A DNA stretch of 64,000 nucleotides from Paracoccaceae bacterium (GCA_013214575.1 JABSSD010000027.1:124001-188000), one strand, 5' to 3'; positions 8,757 through 18,341 are shown, numbered from the stretch's first letter. Numbers and translations are program-made. The notes: generated by a model not told the origin, from the letters alone.

Positions 8757-8998
8757 GTTCTACGGCCGCACTCCTCTAAAAATGGGGGATTACCCAATGG
8801 TCAGGCAGGCTTGTATCGCAGCATCGCTGTAGGCCTGCTGTCGCCCCCGTTTGCCTGAGGGTTTGGCCTCCCATTACATGTTAACGACCAACCGGGTTGC
8901 GAGTGACCCGCGTTGCTTCAGGGCCCGATTGTCGCGATGATCCCGCCTGGGGGAAGGGCAGGGCTCCGGTTCAGTTGTGCTCCTATGCCCATTGAACT
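8757..8998. other. Spacer after IS3 remnant
   Basis: About 240 bases without a supportable gene. The first part probably holds the end of the IS3 element; the rest shows nothing recognisable. Confidence 0.4.
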
Positions 8999-9694
8999 CT
9001 AAAGAACCGTAGGGGAGCGAATTTTGGCTATCTCTGATGGCCTGAAAGGGGCGGTTTTTTCGACACCATTGAAAAAGGCACTCACGGTGTTTGTAACAGC
9101 CAATTCAATGTCAATTTCAACCCGTTCGCCATAAACGTACTTGCGTATCGCAATGTAAAAAACGGCTCCGTGCAGCCCCCAGAACAACTCAAGGTCTTCC
9201 TCAGTTGGAACGGCAGGGCTGGAGCCCTGATCAACTTCGTAGCGCAATTCCAACGCGGCCGGGCGAATGATTTTGGTCCGGATGATGTCCAGGTAGCGTT
9301 CTGTCAGCCCATAGGATTTCAGCCCCGAGGACACAAATATACGGACCCAATCATAGTCAAAAACGCGGTTGGCGTACTCGATATAGAATTGTGTCATCCG
9401 ATCCTGGAGACTGCGGCTGCGGTCCAGCACTAACGGCTCCCAATCCGGGTTCCATCGTTTTACGTAAACATGGTCGTAAACCCGCTCTATCAAAGCATCT
9501 TTACTGTCAAAATGCCGGTAGATCACAGCATGGGAGACACCCATCCGTTTCGCCAGTTCTCTGGTTTGCCCCTCAAAGCCACATTCGGCAAAGAACCGTA
9601 CCGCCTCCGAAATAATCATTTTTTCGCGGTCCTCGCGACGCATGTTTTTGCGACGCGGCGCGGTCTCGCTTTTGTTACTGTCTGATCCTGCCAT
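8999..9694 (-). CDS. TetR-family transcriptional regulator
   Basis: A 231-residue regulator with an N-terminal TetR helix-turn-helix at about residues 22-66 (EAVRFFAECGFEGQTRELAKRMGVSHAVIYRHF) and a ligand-binding C-terminal domain of unknown specificity. It is transcribed away from the molybdenum hydroxylase genes, and the intergenic region carries two inverted 17-bp arms bracketing a promoter, so it most likely represses the hydroxylase-TRAP operon (and perhaps itself) until a substrate-like ligand binds. The ligand cannot be read from sequence. Confidence 0.85.
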   Translation of the reverse strand: MAGSDSNKSETAPRRKNMRREDREKMIISEAVRFFAECGFEGQTRELAKRMGVSHAVIYRHFDSKDALIERVYDHVYVKRWNPDWEPLVLDRSRSLQDRMTQFYIEYANRVFDYDWVRIFVSSGLKSYGLTERYLDIIRTKIIRPAALELRYEVDQGSSPAVPTEEDLELFWGLHGAVFYIAIRKYVYGERVEIDIELAVTNTVSAFFNGVEKTAPFRPSEIAKIRSPTVL

Positions 9695-9742
9695 CGGTCT
9701 CTCGCAAATGTTTGGGCAAGGATAACCGATTTGGTGGAAATT

Positions 9743-9807
9743 ACCAAGCGGTCACTTTTTTCTTGACGGGTGTCACTATGTACGCTTATCAAAAGTGACC
9801 GCTTGGT
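9743..9807. promoter_or_regulatory. TetR operator arms bracketing a promoter
   Basis: ACCAAGCGGTCACTTTT (9743-9759) and its exact inverse AAAAGTGACCGCTTGGT (9791-9807) flank TTGACG (9763-9768), a 17-base gap and TTATCA (9786-9791). Each arm contains an approximate palindrome (AAGTGACCGCTT), so each may bind one TetR dimer. Confidence 0.7.
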
Positions 9808-9846
9808 TATAAAACTGGCGGAGAGGCTGAATTCTAAGGGCGAAAA

Positions 9847-10707
9847 ATGAAGTCACCGGCGTTTGAATATATACGGGCGGAGAGCGTTGCAGGCGCAATG
9901 TCGGCCTATGCCGAGGCGGGTGATGACGTGGTTTACCTTGCAGGTGGGCACAGTGTTGTACCGTCTCTGGCCCTGCGTCTTCAGGCGCCGGCCTTGATGA
10001 TTGACCTATCGGAAATCGCGGCGCTTTCCGGCATATCGTTTCAGGATGGATGGCTTCGCATTGGTGCGATGACCCGGCACGTTCAGGCGATCAATGATCC
10101 GTTGATCGCAGCGCAGGCGCCGCTGTTTGCGGCGGCGGCCCCATTTGTGGCCCATCCCGCCATTCGCAATCGCGGGACTCTGGGCGGCAGCCTGGCCCAT
10201 GCGGACCCGGCGTCAGAGTTCCCCGCAGCGGCTGTTGCCATGCGGGTTGAGCTTGAGATTGCATCGCCAAAAGGCACCCGTCGGGTGCCTGCGGATGAGT
10301 TCTTTTTGGACATCTACGAGACGGCGATAGAGCCTGGGGAAATCCTGCTGGCGATCCATGTTCCTGGCCCGGTGGCCGGGCAGGTGATTGGCTTTGACGA
10401 AATCACCAGGCGGCAGGGTGACTACGCCATGGTCGGCGCTGCGGTTCAGGCGGTCGCCAAGGACGGCATTCTGCAGGACATCAGTATCGCATTGTTTTCG
10501 GTTGGAACCCGCCCCACAAGAGCCGTCGCCGCGCAGGCAGCATTGATGGGCCGGGTGATTGATGATGCATCGATTGCAGACGCCAAGGCGGCGCTTGGCG
10601 ATGATCTTGATCCACCCGATGATCTGCAGTTTCCAGCAACTATGCGCTTGCATTTGGCGCGCGTGTTGCTGGGGCGAATTCTAGCAAATCTGGAGGCGGT
10701 GGCATGA
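9847..10707 (+). CDS. Molybdenum hydroxylase FAD-binding (medium) subunit
   Basis: A 286-residue CoxM-like subunit of the xanthine dehydrogenase superfamily. It carries electrons from the iron-sulfur subunit to FAD and on to an acceptor. The FAD pyrophosphate motifs are present: AGGHSVVP at about residues 32-39 and TLGGSLAHADP at about 111-121, followed by the C-terminal CO_deh_flav_C region. Its stop overlaps the start of the small subunit by 4 bases. Substrate cannot be assigned from this subunit. It is the first gene after the TetR-controlled promoter. Confidence 0.9.
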   Translation: MKSPAFEYIRAESVAGAMSAYAEAGDDVVYLAGGHSVVPSLALRLQAPALMIDLSEIAALSGISFQDGWLRIGAMTRHVQAINDPLIAAQAPLFAAAAPFVAHPAIRNRGTLGGSLAHADPASEFPAAAVAMRVELEIASPKGTRRVPADEFFLDIYETAIEPGEILLAIHVPGPVAGQVIGFDEITRRQGDYAMVGAAVQAVAKDGILQDISIALFSVGTRPTRAVAAQAALMGRVIDDASIADAKAALGDDLDPPDDLQFPATMRLHLARVLLGRILANLEAVA

Positions 10708-11192
10708 AGACCGACATTACATTGACCGTCAATGGCGACGCGGTGCGCGAAGCCGTGGAGCCGCGTACCAGCCTTGCGGATCTGTTGCGCGACAACTTAC
10801 AGCTGACCGGCACCCATTTAGGGTGCGAAATGGGGGCCTGCGGTGCCTGCCTTGTGATGCTGGACGGCGCGCCGGTCCACGCCTGTCTGGTACTGGCAGT
10901 GCAGGCCTCGGGTCATAAGGTCGAGACCATCGAGGGTTTGAATGAAAGCGGGTTGATCAAAGATCTTCAGGAGAGGTTCCATGATCGCAATGCGTTGCAA
11001 TGCGGCTTCTGTACCAATGGCATGTTGATGTCAGCTCAGGCCCTGTTGTCGGAAAATCCTATGCCGTCGCGGCCCGAGATACGCGAAGCTCTGTCTGGAA
11101 ACTACTGCCGCTGCACCGGCTATGAATCGATTGTTGATGCAATCTCGGCCACTGCGAAAATGCGTTCAGGCCAGACAGGAGAGGTGTCATGA
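10704..11192 (+). CDS. Molybdenum hydroxylase 2Fe-2S (small) subunit
   Basis: A 162-residue protein with two [2Fe-2S] clusters. The plant-ferredoxin-type cluster is bound by GCEMGACGAC plus a downstream Cys (near residues 37-60), and the second by CGFCTNGM and GNYCRCTGY (near residues 98-140). It links the molybdenum site in the large subunit to FAD in the medium subunit. It overlaps both neighbours by 4 bases, consistent with a stoichiometric complex in the cytoplasm. Confidence 0.92.
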   Translation: MKTDITLTVNGDAVREAVEPRTSLADLLRDNLQLTGTHLGCEMGACGACLVMLDGAPVHACLVLAVQASGHKVETIEGLNESGLIKDLQERFHDRNALQCGFCTNGMLMSAQALLSENPMPSRPEIREALSGNYCRCTGYESIVDAISATAKMRSGQTGEVS

Positions 11193-13543
11193 TCCCTTCC
11201 AAAAATCATATCGGGCAATCGCACCGACGCAAAAACGCGCTACGCCATCTGGCTGGGCGGGGACGGTTTGTGACCGATCTGGCGCTGCCGCGTATGGTAC
11301 ATGCGGCCTTTGTGCGCAGCCCGATGGCCAAGGGGAATATCGTTGAATTGGACGTCTCTGAGGCCGCCGTAGCTTCGGGAGTCGTGCGGGTGTTTACTGC
11401 CGAAACCCTAAACCACAGCTGCGTGCCATGGACCGGCACGCTGGATCACTTTGCGGGTATGCAAAGTGGGGCGCAGAACATGCTGGCGAGTAGCGAAGTT
11501 CTTTGGGTCGGCCATCCGGTGGTGATGATCCTGGCCCATAGCCGGGCCGAGGCCGAAGACGCCTGCGAGCTTGTCATGCTGGACATCGAAGACGAAGACG
11601 CGGTTGTTGATGGCGACGCAGCGCTGGTCAAAGGGACCCCCTTGGCCGCGGAAGGGATCAATAGCAATATGTGTTTCCAGACGCTGCTGGAAACGCCTGA
11701 TCTGGACGATGCCTTCGCCCGCGCGGCGCATGTGGTTGAGGGAAAGTTCACTTTTGGGCGCCACACTGCTGTCACTTTGGAGCCGCGTGCCATCGTTGCT
11801 GATTTCGATCCGTCTACTGGGCAGTTGGACGTGCACCACGGCACCCAGACGCCGTACCAGTTTCAAGACGTCTATGCCCGCCACTTTGGCCTATCCGAGG
11901 GCAGGGTGCGGGTGATTGCGCCTGATATCGGTGGCTCGTTTGGCATGAAATTGCATGTCTATCACGAGGAAATGGCGGCGGTTGCTGCCAGCCTGATGCT
12001 GGGCCGCCCGGTGCGTTTCGTGGCGGATCGGCTGGAAAGCTTTGTGTCCGACATCCACGCCCGCGACCACCGTGTCACGGCGCGGATGGCGCTGGACGCA
12101 GAGGGCGGCATTCTGGCGATGGATGTGGATGACATGACCCAGATCGGCGCGTTCTCATCCTATCCCCGCACCAGCGTAGCGGAGGGCAATCAGGTGATCC
12201 GGCTGATGGGGGCTCCCTATCAGATGCCCGATTATCGCGGCCGTCTGTCGGTGGTGTTTCAGAACAAGGTGCAGACCAGCCAGTACCGCGCGGTTGGTCA
12301 CCCGATTGCCTGTGCGGTCACCGAGGCCTTGGTGGATCGCGCCGCCGAACTGTTGGATCTGGATCCGTTTGAGATACGCCGTCGCAATCTTTTGGCGGAT
12401 GACGCCTATCCGCATGTCTCGGCCACCGGATATCAGTTTGAAAAACTGTCGCATCAGGCAAGCTTGGACAAACTGCACCAGATGATGGGATATGAGGCCC
12501 TGCGCGCAGAGCAGACCGCGCTGCGCAAACAGGGCATCTATCGCGGCATCGGCATTGCGCCCTTTGTCGAGATCACCAACCCGGGCGCGTCTTTTTACGG
12601 TGTTGGCGGCGCACGAATTTCGGCCCAGGACGGTGCGGTTATACGTCTGACGCCGGCCGGTGACGTGCATTGCGCCATTTCGGTGACAGAGCAGGGCCAG
12701 GGCACCGAAACCATCATCGCGCAGATTGTTGCCGATCAATTGGGGGTGACGCCGGATCAGGTGAAAGTGACCACTGGCGACACCGACAATACCCCCAGTG
12801 GTGGCGCAACCTGGGCCTGTCGCGGTGCCGGCATCGGCGGCGAAACCGCCCTGCGGGCTGGGCGCAAATTGCAGATGCAAATTCTGACCCTGGCTGGTGA
12901 AATCCTGCAAGCTGATCAGCAGCATCTGGCATTGGCCAGCGGCGCGGTCGTAGACAAGACAACCGGCCAAGAGCGGATCACCCTGGCTGAAATCGGGCGC
13001 ATTGCGACCTATCGCCCCGACACGCTGCCCAAGGGGAGCGACAATTCTCTGACCGCCGCACAGCATTTTGCGCCCACGGGCTATCCGTTCGACTTTACCA
13101 ACGGCATTCAGGCCAGCCATGTCGAGGTCGACATTGAAACCGGCGTCACCCGTCTGTTGAAACACTGGGTGGTCGAAGATTGCGGTCGCATCATCAACCC
13201 GCTGCTGGTGGACGAGCAGATCCGTGGCGGTGTGGTCCAGGGTCTGGGGCCGGCGGTTTTTGAGGAATGCCTGTATGACGACATGGGCCAGATGACCAAT
13301 GCCTCGCTGGCGGATTATTTGGTGCCGATGGCCGGCGAAATGCCTGACATCGAGATCGCCCACATTGAAACTCCGACACTGGATACCATTCTGGGTGCCA
13401 AAGGCGTTGGCGAAGCGGGAACCGCTGCCGCCGGAGCCGCCGCGATGAACGCGGTAAATGACGCGCTGCGCCCACTGGGCGCGCGTATTTCTCAAACTCC
13501 TATGACACCGCTGCGCATTCTGACTGCCCTTGGTCATGTGTGA
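11189..13543 (+). CDS. Molybdenum hydroxylase catalytic (large) subunit
   Basis: A 784-residue molybdopterin-binding subunit of the xanthine dehydrogenase/CO dehydrogenase family, with GGSFGMK near residue 248 and the catalytic glutamate motif GVGEAGTAA near residue 738. The active-site loop reads QYRAVGHP near residue 364. Form I CO dehydrogenase has AYxCSFR and form II AYRGAGR there, so this is unlikely to be a true CO dehydrogenase. An aldehyde, N-heterocycle or similar carboxylate-type substrate is more probable given the adjoining TRAP transporter; that is inference. Confidence 0.88.
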   Translation: MIPSKNHIGQSHRRKNALRHLAGRGRFVTDLALPRMVHAAFVRSPMAKGNIVELDVSEAAVASGVVRVFTAETLNHSCVPWTGTLDHFAGMQSGAQNMLASSEVLWVGHPVVMILAHSRAEAEDACELVMLDIEDEDAVVDGDAALVKGTPLAAEGINSNMCFQTLLETPDLDDAFARAAHVVEGKFTFGRHTAVTLEPRAIVADFDPSTGQLDVHHGTQTPYQFQDVYARHFGLSEGRVRVIAPDIGGSFGMKLHVYHEEMAAVAASLMLGRPVRFVADRLESFVSDIHARDHRVTARMALDAEGGILAMDVDDMTQIGAFSSYPRTSVAEGNQVIRLMGAPYQMPDYRGRLSVVFQNKVQTSQYRAVGHPIACAVTEALVDRAAELLDLDPFEIRRRNLLADDAYPHVSATGYQFEKLSHQASLDKLHQMMGYEALRAEQTALRKQGIYRGIGIAPFVEITNPGASFYGVGGARISAQDGAVIRLTPAGDVHCAISVTEQGQGTETIIAQIVADQLGVTPDQVKVTTGDTDNTPSGGATWACRGAGIGGETALRAGRKLQMQILTLAGEILQADQQHLALASGAVVDKTTGQERITLAEIGRIATYRPDTLPKGSDNSLTAAQHFAPTGYPFDFTNGIQASHVEVDIETGVTRLLKHWVVEDCGRIINPLLVDEQIRGGVVQGLGPAVFEECLYDDMGQMTNASLADYLVPMAGEMPDIEIAHIETPTLDTILGAKGVGEAGTAAAGAAAMNAVNDALRPLGARISQTPMTPLRILTALGHV

Positions 13544-13569
13544 ATCTGGCCCATGAAAGGACAGCAATA

Positions 13570-14031
13570 ATGGAACTTTTAGGCAGTCAAAACCTTGCCG
13601 CAACGCCGGACCAGGTGTGGGCCGCGCTATTTGATCGCGATGTGCTGGAGCAGGCTATTCCGGGTTGCGAAAGCCTGGAGCAGACCAGCGATACAAGCTT
13701 TGTCGCCGTGGTGAAGCTAAAGATTGGTCCGGTCTCGGCGCGTTTTAAGGGCGAAATCGAGTTGAGCGATATTGATCCGGGTAAGTCCTGCACCCTATCG
13801 GGCAAAGGGTCTGGCGGGATCGCTGGATTTGCCAAAGGCGCGGCGCGGGTAACGCTGACTCCTGAGGGTGATTATACCGTGCTGGACTATACCGCAGACG
13901 TGGCCGTGGGGGGCAAACTGGCCGCCCTAGGCAACCGTTTGATTAAGTCGACAGCCAAGAAACTGACCGGTGAATTCTTTGCAAATTTTACCAAGGCTTT
14001 GACCGGTGAGGAGGAAACACCAGTCACCTGA
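13570..14031 (+). CDS. CoxG-like SRPBCC-domain protein
   Basis: A 153-residue carbon monoxide dehydrogenase subunit G family protein (SRPBCC/START-like fold): PDQVWAALFDRDVLEQAIPGCESLE at the N-terminus and GKLAALGNRLIKSTAKKL near the C-terminus are typical. CoxG is reported to help membrane association or maturation of the hydroxylase in Oligotropha. The start is taken at ATG 13570 behind AAAGGACAG; an upstream GTG at 13540 would overlap the large subunit but has a poorer context. Same operon as the three enzyme subunits. Confidence 0.85.
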   Translation: MELLGSQNLAATPDQVWAALFDRDVLEQAIPGCESLEQTSDTSFVAVVKLKIGPVSARFKGEIELSDIDPGKSCTLSGKGSGGIAGFAKGAARVTLTPEGDYTVLDYTADVAVGGKLAALGNRLIKSTAKKLTGEFFANFTKALTGEEETPVT

Positions 14032-14090
14032 GCACCACCGATACCTAAATACTGTCCGCGCAGGACGCGGGATTTCTAAGGGAGGACACT

Positions 14091-15164
14091 ATGAAATCTA
14101 CACGCCGGGCCTTTTTGGCTGCATCAACCGCTACGCTGGCGGTCCCGTTTCTAAATACCCGTCTGTTGGCGGCGGAAACCATCAATATCCAGATCGGCTC
14201 CAGCCATCCGACCAACAACATCTGGGTCTATGCAATGCAGAACGCGTTGCAGCCAGCGCTGGAACGCTTGCTGGCTGACGCCGGAGGCAAATACGCGGTA
14301 AACTGGACCGAGAACTACGGCGGCACGCTGTACAAGTTCAAAGACACCCGCACCGCAGTGCGTGATGGAATTGTTGATATCGGCATGGTCGGGACGGTTT
14401 GGGAAGGCTCTGCAATGCCGTTGCAGAATGTCACCTATTTCACGCCATTCGCCAATCCCGACCACAATGTTGTTATCGACATTTTCGACAAGCTGACGGA
14501 TGAACTGCCAGAACTGCGGGCCGGCTGGACCGATCAGAACATGGTGCACCTGTCGTCTCTGGTGACGGACAGCTATGATGTCTATTCGAACTTTCCGATC
14601 ACCTCAGTCGATGATGTGAAGAACCGCCGCCTGAACGCGCCGGGAACTTCGGCGAACTGGCTGCGCGATACGGGAGCCACACCGGTGAACGGCGCGCTGA
14701 CGACCTATTACACCGACATCCAGACTGGTGTGTCCGAAGGGGCGCTGTCCTTTGCCAGTGGCATCCAGCCGACCCGTGTTTACGAAGTTGCTCCGCAACT
14801 GACGCGCGTCGGATTTGGCTCGATGTACTTTGGCGGCATCGCGGTGAACAAACGGTTCCACGATCGTCTGCCCGCCGAGGTCCAGACCGCGCTGCGCGAA
14901 GCGGGCCGGATCACGTCGCGTAGCCATGGTGATTATGTCACCGAGCGTTCAACCAATGCGATGAAAGAAATGGTCGCGGCCGGCCTGCAAGTCACGGAAA
15001 TGGCCCAGGCCGAGCGTGAAAGATGGGCCGCAACGCTGCCCAATGTTGCCAAGCCCTGGTTGGACGCCAACGGCCCGGCGGCGGCGACGGTTCTAAAGGC
15101 TTATTTTGGAGAGCTGAAAGCACGTGGGATCACCCCTGCGCGTGATTGGTCCACCGAAGTTTAA
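14091..15164 (+). CDS. dctP: TRAP transporter substrate-binding protein (DctP type)
   Basis: A 357-residue periplasmic receptor. The N-terminus has a twin-arginine-like leader (STRRAFLAASTATLAVP) ending near residue 27 (LLAAE). The body matches the DctP family: substrate contacts in such proteins usually involve an Arg in a motif like RRLNAPGT, present near residue 181. A strong ribosome site (GGGAGGA) precedes the ATG. Placed between the CoxG gene and the membrane subunits, it should deliver the hydroxylase substrate or a precursor. The ligand is unknown. Confidence 0.88.
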   Translation: MKSTRRAFLAASTATLAVPFLNTRLLAAETINIQIGSSHPTNNIWVYAMQNALQPALERLLADAGGKYAVNWTENYGGTLYKFKDTRTAVRDGIVDIGMVGTVWEGSAMPLQNVTYFTPFANPDHNVVIDIFDKLTDELPELRAGWTDQNMVHLSSLVTDSYDVYSNFPITSVDDVKNRRLNAPGTSANWLRDTGATPVNGALTTYYTDIQTGVSEGALSFASGIQPTRVYEVAPQLTRVGFGSMYFGGIAVNKRFHDRLPAEVQTALREAGRITSRSHGDYVTERSTNAMKEMVAAGLQVTEMAQAERERWAATLPNVAKPWLDANGPAAATVLKAYFGELKARGITPARDWSTEV

Positions 15165-15196
15165 ACACCCAAATCCACACGGTTTTGCTCGGTCAA

Positions 15197-15754
15197 ATGG
15201 GAAATGAAATGTTACAAGATATGGGTCTCACCCAAAGCACAAACCCATTGAAATGGGGCTTGCAGATCGTTTTGAACGCCGTTGCGGCGATTGGAACCGT
15301 GTGGATTTTCGCTATCATGCTATTGATTGTGGCCGATGTGGTCGGCCGCAATTTTCTGGCCACTCCGATCACCGGTGTCGCCGAAATCGCCGCCCGCAGT
15401 GTGGTGGCAATCGTTTTCCTAATGTTGCCTGCTGCAGCTTTGAACGGGTCGCTGATCCGGGCGGACTTCCTGCTGCGGGGACTTCGGCGATACGCACCGC
15501 GTGCGGTGCATCTGCTGGACGCCCTGTTTGCGCTGGTCGGTACGGTGCTGTTTGCCCTCGTGGCCATCGCTGCCTGGCCAGACACCTATGAGGCCTGGGT
15601 CACGTCCGAATTTTTCGGAGTACGCGGGGTCTGGACGCTGCCAACTTTGCCGTTCCACCTGTTGGTGGTGCTTGGGTCCGGTGCCACCAGCCTTGCGTTT
15701 ATCACCGTTGCTATCGAAAGCGCGGTTCAGACTAAATCCGAAAAGGGTCACTGA
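15197..15754 (+). CDS. dctQ: TRAP transporter small membrane subunit
   Basis: A 185-residue DctQ-family protein with four transmembrane segments (near residues 23-45, 55-75, 98-120 and 145-167) and the family motif VVGRNF. It pairs with DctM to form the membrane complex. ATG 15197 is preferred; a more upstream GTG at 15146 would overlap dctP by 19 bases, and ATG 15209 is also possible. It is followed by dctM after only one base. Confidence 0.85.
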   Translation: MGNEMLQDMGLTQSTNPLKWGLQIVLNAVAAIGTVWIFAIMLLIVADVVGRNFLATPITGVAEIAARSVVAIVFLMLPAAALNGSLIRADFLLRGLRRYAPRAVHLLDALFALVGTVLFALVAIAAWPDTYEAWVTSEFFGVRGVWTLPTLPFHLLVVLGSGATSLAFITVAIESAVQTKSEKGH

Positions 15755-15755
15755 A

Positions 15756-17078
15756 ATGAGCAGTATTTCCATCGGCCTGATCTTAATCGGTGTGTTGTTC
15801 CTGCTGGTCCTGATGGGAATGCGCATTGCCGTCGCCCTGATGGCGGTGGCCTTTGCTGGGGTCTGGATGATCCGTGGGAACTTCGACCTGTCCATGCGCC
15901 TGATGTCGATGGCCTCTTATAACGGCGTGGCGAATTACCTGTTTGCCACCATTCCGCTGTTTGTCCTGATGGGACATCTGGTCAGCATTTCGAACGTCGG
16001 CAAGGATACCTTTGATGTGGCCGAGGCGCTGTTACGTCGCTTGTTGGGGGGGCTGGGCATCGCGACGGTGGCCGCCAATACAGTTTTTGCTGCCGTCACC
16101 GGCGTCTCTATTGCCTCTGCCGCCGTGTTCACCAAGGTCGCGGTGCCCGAGATGACGCGGCACGGCTATCGCGCATCCTTTTCTGCCGGCACCGTCGCGG
16201 GAAGCTCGGTGTTGGGCATGTTGATCCCACCCAGCCTGCTGTTGATCATTTATGGGGTGCTGGCGGAACAATCCATTGGCCGCATGTTCATTGCCGGGCT
16301 GATCCCCGGGGCGCTGTTGGCTGCTGGCTTCGTTTTGTGGATCATTCTGGTGGCCAAATTTGCGCCCGGATATGTGTTCACGCAAGAGTATCTGGCCCAA
16401 AAAGACCAGGACCATGCCCCGCTCCCGACTATGCCTAGGTCTGAAATCCTGCGGAAACTGTCGCCTATCGTCGTGCTGGTGCTGTTTGTTCTGGGCGGCC
16501 TCTACAGTGGGTTTTTCACCCCCACCGAGGCCGGAGGCGTGGGGGCATTTGCCGCTCTGGTCATCGCTTTGTTGCGCCGCAGCCTGAACCTGCGCAAATG
16601 GTGGCAAGTGTTGACCGAGACCGGCTCGATCTCGGTTGGAATTCTGGCCTTGCTTGTCGCCGCCAGTTTCTACAGTCAGATGCTGGCTGTTGCGGGTATT
16701 CCCTTTGCCATCGGAGAATTTGTCCAGAACAGTGGGTTTGGTGCGGTGGGCTTTCTGGTTGTCTATGTGGTTCTGGTGCTGCTGCTGGGCATGATCCTGG
16801 ACAGCAGTTCAATTTTGTTGATCGTTGTACCGATCGCGGCTCCAATTGCGCAGGGGCTTGGCTTTGACCTTATCCAGTTCGGTATCATCACCGTCATTGC
16901 GGTGGAAGTCGGGCTCTTGACACCGCCATTTGGAATTTCAATATTTACGGTGCATTCGACACTTGGTGATGAGCGGACGTCGTTGGAATCGATTTTCGCC
17001 GGTGCGCTGCCCTATGTTGGGGTGATGTTGATCGTCCTCGTTCTTATCGCGGTGTTTCCCGGGCTGATCATCAGTTGA
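15756..17078 (+). CDS. dctM: TRAP transporter large membrane subunit
   Basis: A 440-residue DctM-family permease with about 12 hydrophobic segments; LMGMRIAVALMAVAFAG and the GSSVLGMLIPPSLLLIIYG segment are characteristic. It uses a sodium gradient with the DctP receptor. The open frame extends upstream inside dctQ, but ATG 15756 gives the normal N-terminus (MSSISIGLILIGVLF) and a start two bases after the dctQ stop. Last gene of the TetR-linked operon. Confidence 0.9.
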   Translation: MSSISIGLILIGVLFLLVLMGMRIAVALMAVAFAGVWMIRGNFDLSMRLMSMASYNGVANYLFATIPLFVLMGHLVSISNVGKDTFDVAEALLRRLLGGLGIATVAANTVFAAVTGVSIASAAVFTKVAVPEMTRHGYRASFSAGTVAGSSVLGMLIPPSLLLIIYGVLAEQSIGRMFIAGLIPGALLAAGFVLWIILVAKFAPGYVFTQEYLAQKDQDHAPLPTMPRSEILRKLSPIVVLVLFVLGGLYSGFFTPTEAGGVGAFAALVIALLRRSLNLRKWWQVLTETGSISVGILALLVAASFYSQMLAVAGIPFAIGEFVQNSGFGAVGFLVVYVVLVLLLGMILDSSSILLIVVPIAAPIAQGLGFDLIQFGIITVIAVEVGLLTPPFGISIFTVHSTLGDERTSLESIFAGALPYVGVMLIVLVLIAVFPGLIIS

Positions 17079-17240
17079 GCTGTGGTTTGAGCCCCTTGCA
17101 AACGGTGTTTGCGAGGTCTTGGCCCGGTCAATCCCAAAATAGACGCGCCGCCGCGTGATTGCGCATCCCATCGACATGGCACCCAGGCCGGACCCGGCTG
17201 TAAAGACATCTCGCCACCCTCAGCTGCTTCGCCTCGGCAG

Positions 17241-18296
17241 TCAGACTGACGGCGCAAATCCTAGGATCAATTGTCGCAGGCCCAATGCGGCACCGACCAT
17301 GATGGATAGCAGCGTCAGCGGGGCGCTGTAAGACAGCACCGAGAAGGCTGCCAGCCCTTGACCAACACTGCAGCCAACCGCAACAACGGCCCCGATCCCC
17401 ATCAGGGCGGCTCCGAGCATTTGCCGGCGCAGCTCGCGGGGGTCATCGCAGGATTCCCATCTGAAATGGCCTTTGTACAGACTGCCAATCAAGGCACCAA
17501 TCAACACACCAGCAACCGATCCTGTGCCAAAGCTGATTGAATTGCCGGATGAGGTCATCAGGTACAGCAGCGTCTCACCAATGGGTGCTGAAAATGTGTG
17601 GCTGACAACGGGTGTCGCGTCAAACCCGTTGCTGGCGACCCAATATGTTCCGGCCCAGCCTGAAACGATCGCCAGACCGGCAACCGCCCCCCAAAACATA
17701 TGACTGGCAGAGCGCCGCAGCGCCTTGCTCGTTAGTGTCAGTGTCAAAATAACCACTCCGATCGCTATTCCGGTCACCTCCATTGACGCGCCCATCAGCG
17801 GTGCGGCCAGATGGGCAAATGTGGGGAAGTTGGCCGCTTGCTCAGAGGCCCCAAACATCCAGATGCGCAGAGAAGATAGGGGGCCACCCAATGTCACATA
17901 GGCGGAGATTCCCATCACCAGAACAATCAGCAGCGCCCGCAGGTCACCGCCGCCGACCCGCGCCAAAGCGCCGTAGCCACAATTGCCAGCAAGAGCCATG
18001 CCATAGCCGAAAAGCAACCCGCCAAATATGCTCTCCAGCGGATTCCATTGTCGTGACAGATAGAGCGTTTGGCTGAGATCAAGCAGACCCGCCGCTGACA
18101 GGCTGAATGTGCCAATCACCGACAGCCCAATCGCTATCCCCCACATCCGCAGGCGCAGCGTGCTCTCTCCGTAAAAAAGGTCTTCTATGGCGCCCAAAGT
18201 GCAGAACCGGCCGATGCGCGCGGCCAGGCCAAGCAGCACGCCGCCCGCAAGGCCGACAAGGGCAACAAGTATGGGTTCAGGAAACAGATCAAGCAT
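17241..18296 (-). CDS. soxT: YeeE/YedE (SoxT-type) sulfur-compound transporter
   Basis: A 351-residue membrane protein with about ten hydrophobic helices and two repeated halves, each with the family Cys-Gly motifs: AGNCGYGALARVGGGD near residue 100 and VGCSVGQGLAAFS near residue 312. YeeE/YedE proteins of the TsuA type import thiosulfate through conserved cysteines; SoxT in sox clusters is proposed to bring a sulfur compound into the cell, possibly to signal SoxR. It lies just downstream of soxR in the same direction. A paralogue occurs at 20695-21777. Confidence 0.85.
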   Translation of the reverse strand: MLDLFPEPILVALVGLAGGVLLGLAARIGRFCTLGAIEDLFYGESTLRLRMWGIAIGLSVIGTFSLSAAGLLDLSQTLYLSRQWNPLESIFGGLLFGYGMALAGNCGYGALARVGGGDLRALLIVLVMGISAYVTLGGPLSSLRIWMFGASEQAANFPTFAHLAAPLMGASMEVTGIAIGVVILTLTLTSKALRRSASHMFWGAVAGLAIVSGWAGTYWVASNGFDATPVVSHTFSAPIGETLLYLMTSSGNSISFGTGSVAGVLIGALIGSLYKGHFRWESCDDPRELRRQMLGAALMGIGAVVAVGCSVGQGLAAFSVLSYSAPLTLLSIMVGAALGLRQLILGFAPSV

Positions 18297-18341
18297 CGCC
18301 GCGTTCCACTACGTCCTTTGCAACAGCACCGGAATTGAGGG

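Noticed and set aside
9847-14031. Aerobic CO dehydrogenase (coxMSL-coxG)
   Set aside because: The large-subunit active loop is QYRAVGHP and not AYxCSFR or AYRGAGR, so CO oxidation is not supported.
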